Source of the DNA: Aquilaria yunnanensis
Taxonomy: Eukaryota; Streptophyta; Magnoliopsida; Malvales; Thymelaeaceae
Direction: 5' to 3'
Assembly (NCBI GenBank): GCA_039654915.1
Contig: CM077598.1
Location: 77,342,041 to 77,406,040 of the forward strand
Length of the DNA stretch: 64,000 nucleotides
Part shown: one piece after another, positions 44,401 to 54,862 of the stretch
How positions within the stretch are numbered: position 1 is the stretch's first letter
How the letters are laid out: each line of letters begins with the position of its first letter
Notes under the pieces: generated by a model
Told to the model about the DNA's origin: nothing
Seen by the model: only the letters and a program-made list of their open reading frames with translations
Databases searched by the model: none
Program-made: the position numbers and the translations under genes

Positions 44401-46896
44401 GTTGCAGATTTGGAGGAAACCTTCCAAAAGCTCAGAGCCTTCGGGATTCGCCTTAACCCCGAGAAGTGTATCTTCGGGGTGACGTCGGGAAAATTCCTTG
44501 GGTACATGGTATCCGAAAGAGGCATCGACGCCAATCCTGAGAAGATTAAGGCTCTGCTTGAGTTCCGAACTCCTGCCACAGTTAAAGACGTGCAGAGACT
44601 AACTGGAAGAATAACCTCTCTGAGCAGGTTTATTTCCAGGTACGGAGATAGGTGTAGACCTTTCTTCAAAGTCCTCACAAAGGCAGCAAAGATGGAAGGC
44701 GACCTCGGAAGAAACAATCATCCCTGGGATGAAGATTGCCAAAAGGCCTGGGAAGAACTCAAAGTCTACCTCGCCAGCCTGCCGACTCTGCGACAACCTC
44801 GGGTGGGAGAACCCCTCGTACTGTACCTCGCCGTCACAGAAAAGGCCGTGAGCTCGGTCCTGATAAAAGAAGAAGGGCCGAAACAATGGCCGGTCTACTA
44901 CGTCAGCAAGTCCCTGCATGGCGCCGAAGTCAGGTACCCTTTGCTTCAAAAAGCTATATACGCCTTGGTGCTTGCAGGAAGAAGGCTGCGACCATATTTC
45001 CAGGCTCACCCCATCATCGTCCGAAGTAGTCTACCACTACGGGATGTTATGAAGAGAGTTGATCATTCGGGAAGGCTCTCCAAGTGGTGCATAGAGCTTG
45101 GCAAACACGAAATCACGTATGAGCCTCGGAAGGCCATAAAAGCCCAAGCATTGGCAGATTTTATCGCCGAAATACCCACCACTGAGGAGAACCACTCAGA
45201 TCCGAAAGAAGGTGAGCCAGAATGGACCTTGCATGTTGACGGAGCCTCGGGGTTCGAACACCAGGGAGCTGGAATAGTTATCAGAGGACCCGAAGGCCTA
45301 GAGGTGATGAAGGCTATCAAGTTCAGCTTCAACGTCACCAATAATGTGGCTGAGTATGAAGCCCTCATAGCGGGATTACGCTTGGCCAGAAAGATTGGCG
45401 TGAGAAACTTAAGGGCTCACAGCGATTCCCAGCTGGTAGTTCGGCAGACGGCAGGAGATTATGGGGCGAAGGACCCAATCTTGGCAAAATACCACGAGCT
45501 GGTAAGAAAACTCATCCAAGAGTTTGACGCCGTGCGGATCGAAAATGTACCCCGGCGGAATAACACTGAGGCAGATTGCTTAGCGAAATCCAAAACATAC
45601 ACCGAGGTGCTAGACCATCCAAGCATCTCCGTGCTAAGCGTAACGACCTCGGGAATGGGGTCGAAGGACCCCATAAAGAGATACCTCGCAGAGAATGAGC
45701 TTCCCGAAGACGCTGGCAATGCTGCAAGACTGCGAAGACGCGCCGGAAGATTCTTCCTGATTGGTGAAGAGTTATATCGGCAAGGATATGCAAATCCGCT
45801 GCAGAGATGTGTGGGCGAAGAGGATACTGAGATGGTCCTCGAAGAAGTCCACGAAGGCATGTGTGGCTCGCACATTGGAACTGATGCCCTTGCAGCAGTG
45901 ATACTCCGCCAAGGATACTTCTGGCCTACCCTGAGAAAGGACGCAAGGCAGTTCGTCCAGAAGTGCGGTAGTTGCCAGAGACATGCAAATATCCAGAGGA
46001 TACCCTCGGAAATGGTAACGTCGGCAGACTATCCTTGGCCCTTCGCAGTCTGGGGTATAGACCTCATTGGGCCACTCCCCACAGCGCCCGGAGACGTGAA
46101 ATTTTGCGCGGTAGCAGTGGACTATTTCTCAAAGTGGGTAGAGGCAGAACCACTAGCAACTATCTCGGCAAAAGAAGTGCAGAAGTTCGTATGGAAAAAC
46201 ATCGTATGCAGATTTGGCATACCGAGGGTACTAGTAGCTGATAATGGATCCCAGTTCATAGACAAAGGATTCCAGGAATTCATTAGCGACCTCGGAATAA
46301 AGATGCACTTCGCCCCAGTAGCTCACCCCCAAAGCAATGGGCAGGTGGAAGTATCAAACAGGACCATAAAAGATGGCCTAAAAAAGAGACTTGGGGAAGC
46401 CAAGGGGAAATGGCCAGGAGAACTCCAAAGTGTATTGTGGAGCTACCGAACGACGCCACGAAGAGCCACAGGGGAAACTCCCTTCTCACTCGTCTTCGGA
46501 ACAGAGGCCATTATCCCAATAGAGATAGTTCAGCCTTCAATACGGGTGCAAGTATTTGATGAAGGCGGAAACGACCTCGGTCTGAGAACTAAGCTCGACC
46601 TTGTGGCCGAACACAGAGAAATAGCCGAGCTGAGAAGAAAAGCTTTCCAGCAAAGAGTGGCCGCGGCTATCAACTTAAAAGCCAGGCCAAAAGAAATCAA
46701 AAAAGGAGACCTCGTTCTCCGAAAGGCCGACTTTGCACCCCGAAGGCCATCTCACGGAGTACTTCGCGCAAATTGGGAAGGACCTTATCTGGTTCTCGCC
46801 GAAGTACGAAAAGGCGTGTACAAGCTTGGCGACGCCGAAGGCGTAGAATTGAAAAACACTTGGCATTCAGGCGCCCTGAAAAAATTCTACGCCTAA
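41398..46896 (+). CDS. gag-pol: Intact gag-pol polyprotein of Tat element B
   Basis: One frame of 1832 codons. The ATG at 41398 (MTHNDEALG) is inside the 5' LTR; the next codons span the LTR end and PBS (HHLAPSVGT). The frame is open upstream to 41341 but without an ATG, so 41398 is the start. Domains: Arg/Ser-rich linker, gag core 255-341, Cys/His finger C476 to C489, protease D614-D615-G-S, RT about 834-1080 with YVDD at 987-990, RNase H about 1139-1250 that lacks the usual catalytic TDAS (reads LYLAVTEKA), second archaeal-type RNase H with D1281, E1319, D1343 and D1393, integrase zinc finger H1485, H1492, C1523, C1526 and D1555, D1615, E1651 (35-residue spacing). Gag and pol are in one frame without a stop or shift. 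A C-terminal GPYLVLAEVRKGVYKL block follows. Proteins act in virus-like particles and at integration. Confidence 0.95.
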   Translation: MTHNDEALGHHLAPSVGTRSQVAVVETRRSKDKGLPRSSSAPEIQPAAEQTLPETSTPEEDRPLVITMSFLRDFQRSVVAEMTQQIDRRWPQQSQAQKPSSSTRPRERSPKSTHRSSESGDPRGESSTEDIALGKQPVGQTGSKRPRVSQRSSSSPEARALTPPRRTRSPKRRQRSPSRENGPSATALMERILARLDRVEKQVTRKPVWDRLSGALCEDGSPFIRTVVEAAMPGDFRVPRLEIYDGWTDPQAHLTKYRRSMIMHGADDATMCKCFEVTLTGPATAWYNSLPPGTITEFQELSAAFTQQFIGSRPTAKMPVQMFNIEQRNGETIRDYVERFNREALSVPDFRPEIRILAMTRGLRRDSQLFYEFSKDPPETLGEFYRRAEQHMTAEELRMAGPKSDHHRAEGSSQQARHLSEHTGRPRRMRGKKPQSFTPLSTTRTNILMALERQGTQIRRPKAMAADNKKNAKKFCQFHRDHGHDTEDCFQLKKYIESLIKQGQLRKYLRMPSPKGRKEEEERAENEDYDSDRRRNRSPKRRLPPPVGVIQTITTGLPSSERKRKAREIAVMEYQSPSKKLARKDGSTVVFPHDDPLLIMARIGNWDVKRVLLDDGSNADVLFSHLLPSLGISSSELKPVTTPTFGVGPFELPVLGWIDLPLMMKGTSVDGAAELYASTMARFIVMDVPSSYNVILGRQTQGNLHIRPDVKYLTVTFATKDGDAEVFIDQAEVRKVFVKTRKAPANSSTQTVEAKAQEKGKKGDPAEAETEAVDLVPGQSTRIGKSLAKGDKENLVSFLLKNKDLFAYSPKDMPGVNPGIIQHSLKVSPEAKPIRQKKRSISAHKSNFVKTEVQRLLDAEVIREVKYPEWLSNVVIATKEGSSKLRMCIDFRNLNDACPKDSFPLPPIDQLVDSTAEYGLLSFLDAFSGYHQIRMDPEDEEKTAFITEGGTYCYIRMPFGLKNAGATYQRLMNKVFKDQMGRNMEVYVDDMIVKSKLPGYHVADLEETFQKLRAFGIRLNPEKCIFGVTSGKFLGYMVSERGIDANPEKIKALLEFRTPATVKDVQRLTGRITSLSRFISRYGDRCRPFFKVLTKAAKMEGDLGRNNHPWDEDCQKAWEELKVYLASLPTLRQPRVGEPLVLYLAVTEKAVSSVLIKEEGPKQWPVYYVSKSLHGAEVRYPLLQKAIYALVLAGRRLRPYFQAHPIIVRSSLPLRDVMKRVDHSGRLSKWCIELGKHEITYEPRKAIKAQALADFIAEIPTTEENHSDPKEGEPEWTLHVDGASGFEHQGAGIVIRGPEGLEVMKAIKFSFNVTNNVAEYEALIAGLRLARKIGVRNLRAHSDSQLVVRQTAGDYGAKDPILAKYHELVRKLIQEFDAVRIENVPRRNNTEADCLAKSKTYTEVLDHPSISVLSVTTSGMGSKDPIKRYLAENELPEDAGNAARLRRRAGRFFLIGEELYRQGYANPLQRCVGEEDTEMVLEEVHEGMCGSHIGTDALAAVILRQGYFWPTLRKDARQFVQKCGSCQRHANIQRIPSEMVTSADYPWPFAVWGIDLIGPLPTAPGDVKFCAVAVDYFSKWVEAEPLATISAKEVQKFVWKNIVCRFGIPRVLVADNGSQFIDKGFQEFISDLGIKMHFAPVAHPQSNGQVEVSNRTIKDGLKKRLGEAKGKWPGELQSVLWSYRTTPRRATGETPFSLVFGTEAIIPIEIVQPSIRVQVFDEGGNDLGLRTKLDLVAEHREIAELRRKAFQQRVAAAINLKARPKEIKKGDLVLRKADFAPRRPSHGVLRANWEGPYLVLAEVRKGVYKLGDAEGVELKNTWHSGALKKFYA
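41430..41449 (+). promoter_or_regulatory. Primer-binding site of element B
   Basis: TTTGGCGCCGTCTGTGGGAA directly after the LTR, within the gag frame. The tRNA was not identified. Confidence 0.8.
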
Positions 46897-47038
46897 GGTT
46901 GAGCGGAAGAAATATATTGTACAAGAAATATTCTAAGTACAGAATGGTCTAGAGAAGAATGGTCTTGAGAAAAATTTTCAAGTATACCAAATTGTCCAAG
47001 ACAGAATTCCGCGAAGGTGCTCGCCACGAAAAAAGCAG

Positions 47039-47560
47039 ATGTGACTTCCCGAAGTCCCTTGAGCCACTATGCTCGGGAAAAATGGGAAACAAGAATCTTG
47101 CAAAGGTACTCGGCATAATCAGTGCAGAGAAAATTTTCCGAACACCCTTCAGCGAACATGCTCGGGAAAAAGGGAAAGCAAGAATCTCGCAAAAGTACAC
47201 GCCAAAACAAAAGCAGAGGTAATTTCCGAACACCCTTGAGCGAACGTGCTCGGGAAAAAGGGAATGAGCAATCTCGTGAAAATTTTCCTAAGTCCCTTGA
47301 GCAAATATGCTCGGGACAATAGGAAGACAGAAAAATTTGGCTGAAGGTTTTCCGAAGGCCCTTGAGCGAACATGTTCGGGTTAAAAGGAAACAAAAAGCC
47401 TGCAAAAGACTTAGCCAAATTTTTACAAACTTTCCAGAAAGCCTCTTGAGCGAGCACGCTCGGGACAAAGGAAGGTAAAAAGTTTCTTTGGTTGCAGGTT
47501 TTCCGAAAGTCTCTTGAAGCAAACATGTTCGGGACAGTGGAAATGAAGAAACTTGCAAGA
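47039..47560 (+). repeat. Short-repeat array downstream of pol in B
   Basis: Seven units collinear with those of A (offset 14,639). Cores such as GAGCGAACATGTTCGGG (near 47361) and GAGCGAGCACGCTCGGG (near 47448). A few units carry single changes relative to A. Confidence 0.75.
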
Positions 47561-47727
47561 AAGGACTTAGCCGAAAAGATTGTTCATTTAGAGCAAACGC
47601 TGCCTTACAAAAGAAGTGTCCAAAGAAGGAGCACGAAGGAGAAAAATAAGAGGAGCCCTAAAACAAACTAGGGAGAGCCGGGCGGACGAAGACCAGGAAG
47701 CTTCAGATGCTCGACCTTGGACCACTG

Positions 47728-50016
47728 TCACCGAGGTCCCTCAGGAATATTTAGGCCCTCCAGAAAAGAGAGGTCCAAATCTGGGAACCTCTGCAGCACC
47801 TGGTGCCGAGCGAGGCAGAAGCCGTCCTGAAAGGCGACCTTGGCCATGTCATCAGAAGTACGTTTTTGAATGCCAAGGACATTGACCTCGTCCCTCAGCT
47901 CAGCAACCTCCTCTTCGAGCTCGCTTATCCCCAGCGTCTCTCCGGACTCCTTCTTCAGAGCCTCGACCTCGGCTTGAAGAGCAGTGTTCTCATCCGTCAA
48001 CCTCGCCGCAAGACTGTCGGAAACAGCCTTGTCCTTGACAAGATCTTCGTTGGCGGCGAGCAGCCCCTTTACTTGGTCGCCGAGGTCGGCAATCTTCCGG
48101 GAGGAGTCCTTTTCAAGTTCTTCTCTTTTCTTCGAGAGCTCCTCCCGAACGGCAGCAAGTTGCTGAGAACAATCCGCTGTCAGCTGCTGGTTGCTGCCGA
48201 TTACCTTCGCAAGCGAAGCCTTCGCTTCACGGAGTTCCCGCGAAGTCGCATCCTTGGAGGCAGCCTGTCTGGCCACCCGAACTCGGAGATAACCAGCGTA
48301 CTCCAGCAGCTACGGCAAGGCAAAAGTCCAGGTTAGTACAAGTCTAAACACTTAGAAAATTGAGGAAAAAAGTGTAAAGACTATACCTGAGCAGCATGCT
48401 CGGTGACTTTTGCGGCGAGGGTATTATCCCCCGGGTGAGCCGCCGCAATGGCCCGGAAGGAGGCGTCAGTGGTCATCCCCTTCCAAATCTCTTTGGTCAT
48501 CTTCGGACAATCGTCGGAGAACAAATTCATATCCTCCGTGATTGTCCAAAAGGGCTCCAAGGGGATCTTCCCCTCAGGGATTGTGGCATCGCGCAGGGCC
48601 CGTTTCCTCTCATGAATGGCCCTCCAGCCAGCAGTAAGAGGCTCCCCTGAAAGTGAGAAGGAAGTTAGGAGCAGAAGAAAAATTCGCGAAAGGAAAAGGA
48701 GCTGAACTTCGCCTAAAGGCATACCTGGAGGAACCTCGGAGACAGTGTCATCGGGATCCTCGGGCCCCTCGGAAGAAAGACCCTTACCCTTCTGCCGGTA
48801 CCGCTCTTCGGCGATGGGTACTTCTACCACTACAGTGTTTCTGGGGGCCTCGAGGTCGAGAGGAGGCACCTCGGCGGAAGTAGCGGGGACCTCGGCCGGT
48901 GGAATTTCAACAAGACCAGCGTCTTCGCCAGCTTCTTCTTCCAAAAGCTCTGGCTGAGAAGACTGGAGAGCCTTCCTAACTCGCTTCGCCGAGGGTCCCG
49001 CCCCTGTCGTCTTCCTTCTTCGGGAAGCCGCCTTCTTTGTCTGCTCCCCCTTCTCCACTTGGCCAGAAAAGAGGGCCTTGTAATAAGCGGCAGCCCCATC
49101 GCCCATCTCTGAAAAAGAGAAGAAATATCAGCGTAAGTCCGAGGAAAAAGTATAAAGGGATGGAAGATTACTCACTTTCGGCGAAAGTTTCGAAAGAAGT
49201 CTCCCCCTTAAGGAGCTTGACCAGCCAGGAGTCCTTCCCGGCGATGGCGGGAGCGGGCATATTGAGGTCAGTCTCGTGCTCCTTAACCACTTTCAGCTCC
49301 CGAAGGACTTCTTCGGTCATCAACCTCCAGTTGATAGGAAAGGGGTAAAGAGCACGAGGAGAGACCTCGGGAGCCCAGTCAGCGACTGCCCGAATGCGGG
49401 CGTCGAAATCCGCGAACACGGAAGCCAACGGTGGGGTCAGCAACATCCTCGGATCAACGACGTCTGCGTTCAGCACTCCCTGAGCCCATCTGGTCGGGAC
49501 ACCAGACCAGTTCTTATCCACCTTGAGGAAAAAGAACTTAGGCTGCCACCCCCGCCAGCTATCCTTCGTGTCGAAGGTGAAGGTGAATTTTTTGCTCCCG
49601 GATCCCCGAGGCAGCAGGAAATAGAAGCCACCCTTCGGGACCACATAGAGCTTGTAGTACTGCATGAAAATGATGAAGTGGGGCTCTATCCCGAACATGC
49701 CACACATGCAGAGGTAGGCGTTAAAATAGCAGTACGCGTTCGGGGGAAGCTGGTTCACAGCAATGCCATGGAATTGGCAGAACTCGCAAACCACCTTCGG
49801 GGGAGGATACCGAAGACCGGCCTTCAGTTGGGCTCGGAAGACGGTAACCTCGTCGCCACGGTTTGAAAAAGCAAAATGGCTAGAACGAGGCAGTCTGGTC
49901 ACAGCATAAGACGGAAGAAAGAATTTTTTCTTCCACCTCTCTAGTTTTTCGGGGGTGGTACAGCAAGGATGGGCCAGAAGAGGTTTCCAGCTCTCGGGAA
50001 CAGGCATCGCAGACAT
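47728..50016 (-). CDS. Antisense four-exon gene of element B, early C-terminal stop
   Basis: Exons 50016-49176, 49108-48725, 48646-48387 and 48309-47728 join in frame (2067 nt, 688 residues). Introns of 67, 78 and 77 bp have GT/AG ends (GTGAGT, GTATGC, GTATAG; TTTTTCAG, CTTTCAG, GCCGTAG) and phases 1, 1, 0. The domain order is as in A: PF04195-like region, basic segment, coiled coil, FQDGFCLARHQ motif. A TGA at 47728-47730 stands where A has TGG, 20 codons before the end in A, so the WQWSRVEHLKLP tail is lost. Otherwise nearly identical to A. The role is unknown: antisense regulator, DNA- or RNA-binding helper and passenger gene are all possible. Confidence 0.8.
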
Positions 50017-50304
50017 GAAAAAGAGTTTGAGATGGAAAAGAAAATAGTTTCCAGAAAAAACTCAGAAGACGAGTCTGGAAAAAACAACAGTTTTCCAGAA
50101 AAACTCAGAAAAACAGAGGAATCAAGTACTCTGGAAATCAAAACCCACCAAAAGATTTGCCTGAGGACGCCGTCGTGAAAGTTGGTAGGAAAAAGCTCTG
50201 ATTAAAGAAGCTCCGCCACAGAAAGCAAGATAAAACGCAAGAACAGAGGGCAGAGCAGAAAAAGAGCAGAAAAACAGTAAGTGGGACTTATGATGGAATG
50301 GGCC

Positions 50305-50450
50305 ATTTATAGGCCAAAGGTGGGTAACCGAAAGAACATCATAAGTACCCATTGGAGGCGAACCGTCGCCGTAACTGCCCGCTGCACCCGAAAAGGCGCG
50401 CCCTCTGTAAATGACGCACCTCTCCTCCAATGGCAAGAAGCCACGTGTCA
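50305..50450 (-). promoter_or_regulatory. Putative promoter of the antisense gene in B
   Basis: GGCCTATAAATGG on the minus strand (50305-50311 core), 289 bp upstream of the ATG, and CCACGTGTC at 50441-50449. Confidence 0.55.
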
Positions 50451-50842
50451 ACCGCTGCGCGGAAATGGGGGACGTGCCTCCCCAAACGTGCCTGGAAAAC
50501 CGGGACACGCCTCCTGATTGGGACACGTCGTTTGACATCCCTGAGAAATGGAGACGCGCCGCTCAGTCTGACACGCTTGGCCATCAGACCTGCAGAAATA
50601 AAAAGCAGGCCACCTCGAGGACACCAAGAGACAGGCTATGGCTGAACAGCCCATGACTTTTGGGCAAGAGATGTATCTTCGGTACAGGCTTTGCCTCGGA
50701 GACACCAAAGAATAGGCCAAGGCCGAACAGCCCAGACCCTCGGGCAAAAGGTGCGACCTCGGAACAGGTTATGCTTCCCAACAAGACTCCCAACGGCAAC
50801 CTCGGAAAGAGATGCAAACCGAAGTCTTCACTTCGGCTTTCC

Positions 50843-50851
50843 AGAGGGGGG
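50843..50851 (+). promoter_or_regulatory. Polypurine tract of element B
   Basis: AGAGGGGGG, then CATG and the 3' LTR start at 50856. Confidence 0.8.
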
Positions 50852-50855
50852 CATG

Positions 50856-51722
50856 TGATAGCCAAAGGCTGTCGCCTCAATCTGGCCGAATACCCTGCCA
50901 CAACAACGGCCAGAAGAACTAGTGCTTCCCGGGAATAGGTGGAATCATGCACCTCGGGAGATAGCCTGAGAGCTCCGAGCCTCGGCACGCCAGTAAAATT
51001 TGAGGACTCCATTCGCCCCCCAAGGTTGTGAACAACGCGCCTTCGGAAAAATGGCACCAGACATTGCTGCCCGAATATGATATCCCCGAAGGCGGAACCC
51101 CCTGGAACTGGGAACCCCCGAACTGAGGGTAGGCTTCCCGAAGAGGCTCTGTCCGAACTAGAGGATGACCTCGCCCAGGGACCTCGGGAGTACGGCAGGC
51201 GCATTTAAGGAAGCATTTAAGGAAGCCTCTGACACGTCCCACCACAGACGTAAAAAGTCGCCCTGACGCGCAGATGCCATCAGAATCATATCATGGCCCG
51301 TCTCAGCACAAGGCTCGAGACGATCTAGTTACCAACTATCTGTCCCCTACGCCCAGACGTTCAGGAGCATCCGACCGCACACGTGTCATGATCTGAACGG
51401 GCTAGGTATTCCTATATATACAGGAAATAAATACTTGACAGGAAGTTGGCAGGCCGGATATACAGCTCCCACACTCTGAGAAAATACCAGGCGAGACTTT
51501 TCTGCCTTTCTCTTTGAGCTAGTGACTTTCTCCTTCTTCCGGCCACCACTGACTTGGGCGTCGGAGGCTCCCCCCCCGGAAAAACACTCCGGGGGCCTCC
51601 TAACCCTGTTTACCAGCTTTTCAGGTACTCTCCTTGGGGCGATCCACCTTCCAGGCGTTCTTCCTCCTAGAAGTCTCCTCAACAGTCATCATGAGTCACA
51701 ACGATGAGGCCTTGGGTCATCA
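50856..51722 (+). repeat. 3' LTR of element B
   Basis: 867 bp. The hairpin stem (51563-51600) is perfect here while the 5' copy has a G to A change. The gag start region reads ATGAGTCAC instead of ATGACTCAC. Confidence 0.96.
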
Positions 51723-52188
51723 GCCGTCTGTAGGCTCCTGGTTTTGTGGCTGAGATAGGACTTGGACAGCGTCAGTGCGTCAAGTCGCTGTTTCAGGCGG
51801 CGTGTGGGTTTCCTGTCAGAGGCTCCTTAAATGCTCATTAAATGCTCATGCCGTACTCCCGAGGCCCTTTGGGCGAGGTCACCCCCTTGGCACGGACACC
51901 CTTCCTCGGGAATCATGTTGGTGGCTCGGGGAGTTATGCCTTCGGGGGAATCTCTCCTGCTTTCAGTAGCTGGCTCTTTGGTCCCGAAGACGATATGTTC
52001 AGTTTCCCGAGGTAGCCGGCAACACATTTAAATAATTCTGGCATTTTAGTCAAAGTGCTTACTTTGTCGTGCCTGACTCCACTTCTGCCAAGGTCGTTGG
52101 CAATGCTTATTTCTGAGCTACATCAGGCTCCCCAGACGGCCCTTCGGGAAAGCGCGTACTGGAAGAGGCGAAAGGCCTTCGGCTATCA

Positions 52189-54359
52189 GTTTGCTTAGAA
52201 CTTAGGTAGAACTTTGTGGGGGTTAGTTGTTATTGATGAGTTGCTTCATTCTTGCTAGTGACTTGAAATTAAGGTAAGGGATTTATGATTGATGCACATA
52301 TTGTTAATGTTGTGCCCAAAAGCCAATCACAAGATGATTATATTTTGCACATTAAGTCATGATATTTTATTAAGGCATTAATCCAGTAATTATGTTTGTT
52401 GTTTTGTTTCTACATAACATAATAAACATAGTTATAAGCCTAGAATAATGATAGTCTTAAATGTCCCTGGTCTAGTACTATCATGGAGCGGGTTGCAATA
52501 ATACACAAAGACTAGCATATGTGGATACTAATATGAGATATGTACTCTATATATGGGTACAAGTCGGAGAACTTGTGTCCTAGACTGACCCATCTTGAGA
52601 ACGCCACATCTATCGTCAAATGAGGGACATAAGTGATTATCATAGTGATAATGTATATGTAGTCCTTTGACCTAAGGTCATCAAGGTTCCCTACATGTGA
52701 GTCACATACTTTGATACTTCCCTTTGTTGTTCGTAACTGAGTAAACTTGAAGGAGGTCATTGGGTATGTCACATATCATGCTGAGGATTTTGTATGATCA
52801 AGATGGGATTTGTCCTTCCTACGTAATGAGAGTGATATCTTCGGGGCCCTTGATAGAGTGAGACTTACAAAATGCATGGCCATGCTCGAATTAATTGAAA
52901 TATGATATCAATGTCATCAGTTTAAGTCTGTCTATTCAGTAATCAAGAAAGCAAAGATTGGGCTATATGAGAGTCAAACATTCCATGTCTCGTGCTTAGT
53001 CTTGATATCTTGGACAAAGGGATAGTGACATATATGGATAATGACCATAAAGGTTTAGTCAAATCACCAACAACCTTGTCACTTGAGCAGCAATGATGTG
53101 TTGCTAGACACTATTCATTGCTTATGATCATAAATGTGATTTATATTCATTGCCAATGTAGTAAGAGCCTATTGGGTCACACACATAAAGCCTATTTGGA
53201 TTATTTGAGTGCATGGGCTAATTTATTTGGGTTATGGTTTCATGATAATTTTGTGTTAATAATTAGCCCAAAAGTTGAGCAATTATTAAGCCCGAAATTA
53301 AAACTAATTGGATTAGGGCTTTGAAACCCATTAGGCCTGGAAGTTGAGTCTCACTATAAATGCATCATATAGTGAGAAATTCATAGCCTTGCCCTAGCAC
53401 CCCAAAAGTGACAGCCACACTATTCTGTTACTATTCTTTGCAGGACGCAAGCTAGCACTACGAATGCAAGAAAAACACATCAACCGGGATGTGGTGAAGG
53501 CATGCTATCCCGAGAGGCTCGTGCGAATACCATAGAGAGCTTGAACACGTCAACTGTTCAGGTTTTGTGATTCTACTCAACAGTTGGGTGAAAGATTTCA
53601 ACCGAAATTAGGTATGGAAATTTTTGAACACCCAGTTTACCCTATCTCACTTAGATCTTGGAGAATTTCATTTATATTTTGCTGTGCTTGTTTGGCTTTA
53701 AAAAACCTACATAGAGGATGAATAGTATTGGTTGGTGGGTTGTGTCGATCATGGTGGACTAGTCTTGAAATTATGGCCTGTGTGATGTTTTGATGCATCA
53801 TAGGATGGCTGTGATGGTGTATTTGTGGCCTATGGAAGTTGTTTTATGGGTTTATGGTGAGTTTAGGCATTTTTTGTTTGCCTCGAAACCATAGGAAGCC
53901 TCCAAAGCGGCTTAGGATGGTGCTTTTTTATGTTCAAGACATGGGGTCCTGGTGCCTTGGCACCATCTGGTGTTGTAGCACCCATGGTGCATTTTTAGAC
54001 TTGGATGGCAAAGTGTTCCTAGCACCTTGGCTCCAGAGGCTGTTTGCCAGCTTTGACACCTGGTATGATTTCTCTCTTAACTTTTCACTTAGGTGTCCGT
54101 TTAAGGTGATTCAAGATTCCATGCAAAGCTAAAAGGGAGTACTATCATTTCCATGCCTGTTGTGAGCCTATGTTTACCCAAGTTTAGTTATATTTTGTTT
54201 GAAATTGAAGGTATGTTTGGGCCACAATAGAACACCATTAGTCAAGTGCAAGGTCTAGTACCATCATGAGCCTAGCTGGGCCTTTGGGTTTGAGGCTCTG
54301 ATGTGGGAACCCTAGTGCACCTAAGTGAGTTCCAAAGACCCTAGTAAACAAGTCCAACA
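52189..54359 (+). repeat. T-like AT-rich sequence, split by an X LTR
   Basis: Pieces 52189-52301 and 53712-54359. They match the reverse of 6890-7040 (GGTAAGGGATT; then TTGGTGGGTTGTGT and ATCATGGTGGAC), and TGATGCATCATAG near 53790 recalls the T solo LTR near 25820. Its left end was cut by D and its right end by an X LTR. No coding region supported. Confidence 0.4.
52302..53711 (+). repeat. X-family LTR, no clear duplication
   Basis: About 1410 bp, TGTTAATGTTGTGCCC to AACCTACA, similar throughout to the X solo LTRs at 7228 and 55879. TATAAATG is near 53355. Left flank CATAT and right flank TAGAG do not match, so the target-site duplication has decayed or the copy is a recombinant. Confidence 0.78.
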
Positions 54360-54862
54360 TGTAGGGTTTTGGGAGCCAAACAAGCGTAGCAGAATATAAC
54401 CAAAATCCTACAGGATCCAAGTGAAATAGGGTAAACCGGGTGTTCGAAATTTTCATACCTAATTCGGTTGAGATCTTTCACCTGAATAGTTGAGTAGAAT
54501 ATAACCCAACTGTTGAGTAGAATCACTAAAACCTGAATAGTTGATGTGCTCAAGCTCTCTACGGTATGCACATGAGCCTTTCAGGATCTCCATGCCTCCA
54601 CCACATCCCGGTAGATCCATTTCTTTTGCGCTCACAATGTTAGCTTGCGCCCTCCAACGAGTGGCAAGAGAAGAGTGCTACTGGAACTTTTGGGAGGCTA
54701 GGGCAAAAAAACTATGAATTTTTCACTATATGATATATTTATAGTAGGACTCAACTTCCAAGCCTAATCCAATTAGGTTTAATTTCGATTTTAATAATGG
54801 CTCAACTTTTGTGCCGACTATTAACATGAAAATATCATGAAACCATAACCCAAAAAAATTGT
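54360..54862 (-). repeat. X-family LTR fragment in reverse
   Basis: Starts TGTAGGGTTTTGGGAGCC (the reversed LTR end) and follows the X LTR for about 500 bp to AACCATAACCC, then similarity ends. The 5' two thirds of the LTR are missing. A short local duplication around GTTGAGTAGAAT is seen near 54492-54527. Confidence 0.7.

Larger units (their letters stand above)
40563..51722 (+). mobile_element. Tat element B, complete with intact gag-pol
   Basis: An 11,160-bp element: LTRs 40563-41429 and 50856-51722 (867 bp each), perfect duplication GCCGT (40558-40562 and 51723-51727). PBS at 41430, gag-pol 41398-46896, repeat array 47039-47560, antisense gene 50016-47728, PPT just before the 3' LTR. The LTRs differ at about 11 sites by eye, roughly twice as many as in A. 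It is inserted in the LTR of fragment D. Every part needed for autonomous transposition seems present, so this is the candidate active copy. Confidence 0.96.
39284..52188 (-). mobile_element. Fragment D: Tat LTR and gag start, minus strand, split by element B
   Basis: Read on the minus strand: LTR from 52188 (TGATAGCC) to 51723, then, after removing element B, 40562 to 40163 (about 861 bp in all), then the PBS (40162-40143) and gag from 40194 to 39284. The rest of the element is missing; gag is joined to the broken LTR of C. The LTR holds ACACGTGT near 40508-40515 and the hairpin near 40290-40330. Confidence 0.85.

Noticed and set aside
43119..45984. Many minus-strand open frames opposite gag-pol in B (and the matching ones in A and C)
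   Set aside because: They mirror the constrained sense frame, have no domain similarity and no introns or promoters. They are shadows of gag-pol.
49276..49866. Plus-strand frame of 196 codons opposite exon 1 of the antisense gene in B (and similar ones at 33164, 34637, 47803)
   Set aside because: The minus frame has the recognised protein, splice sites and copies in other elements; the plus frame does not hold in C or F.
53839..54132. Possible small host gene (97 codons)
   Set aside because: It lies in T-like repeat sequence, and the frame is not kept in the related copy at 6855-7227.
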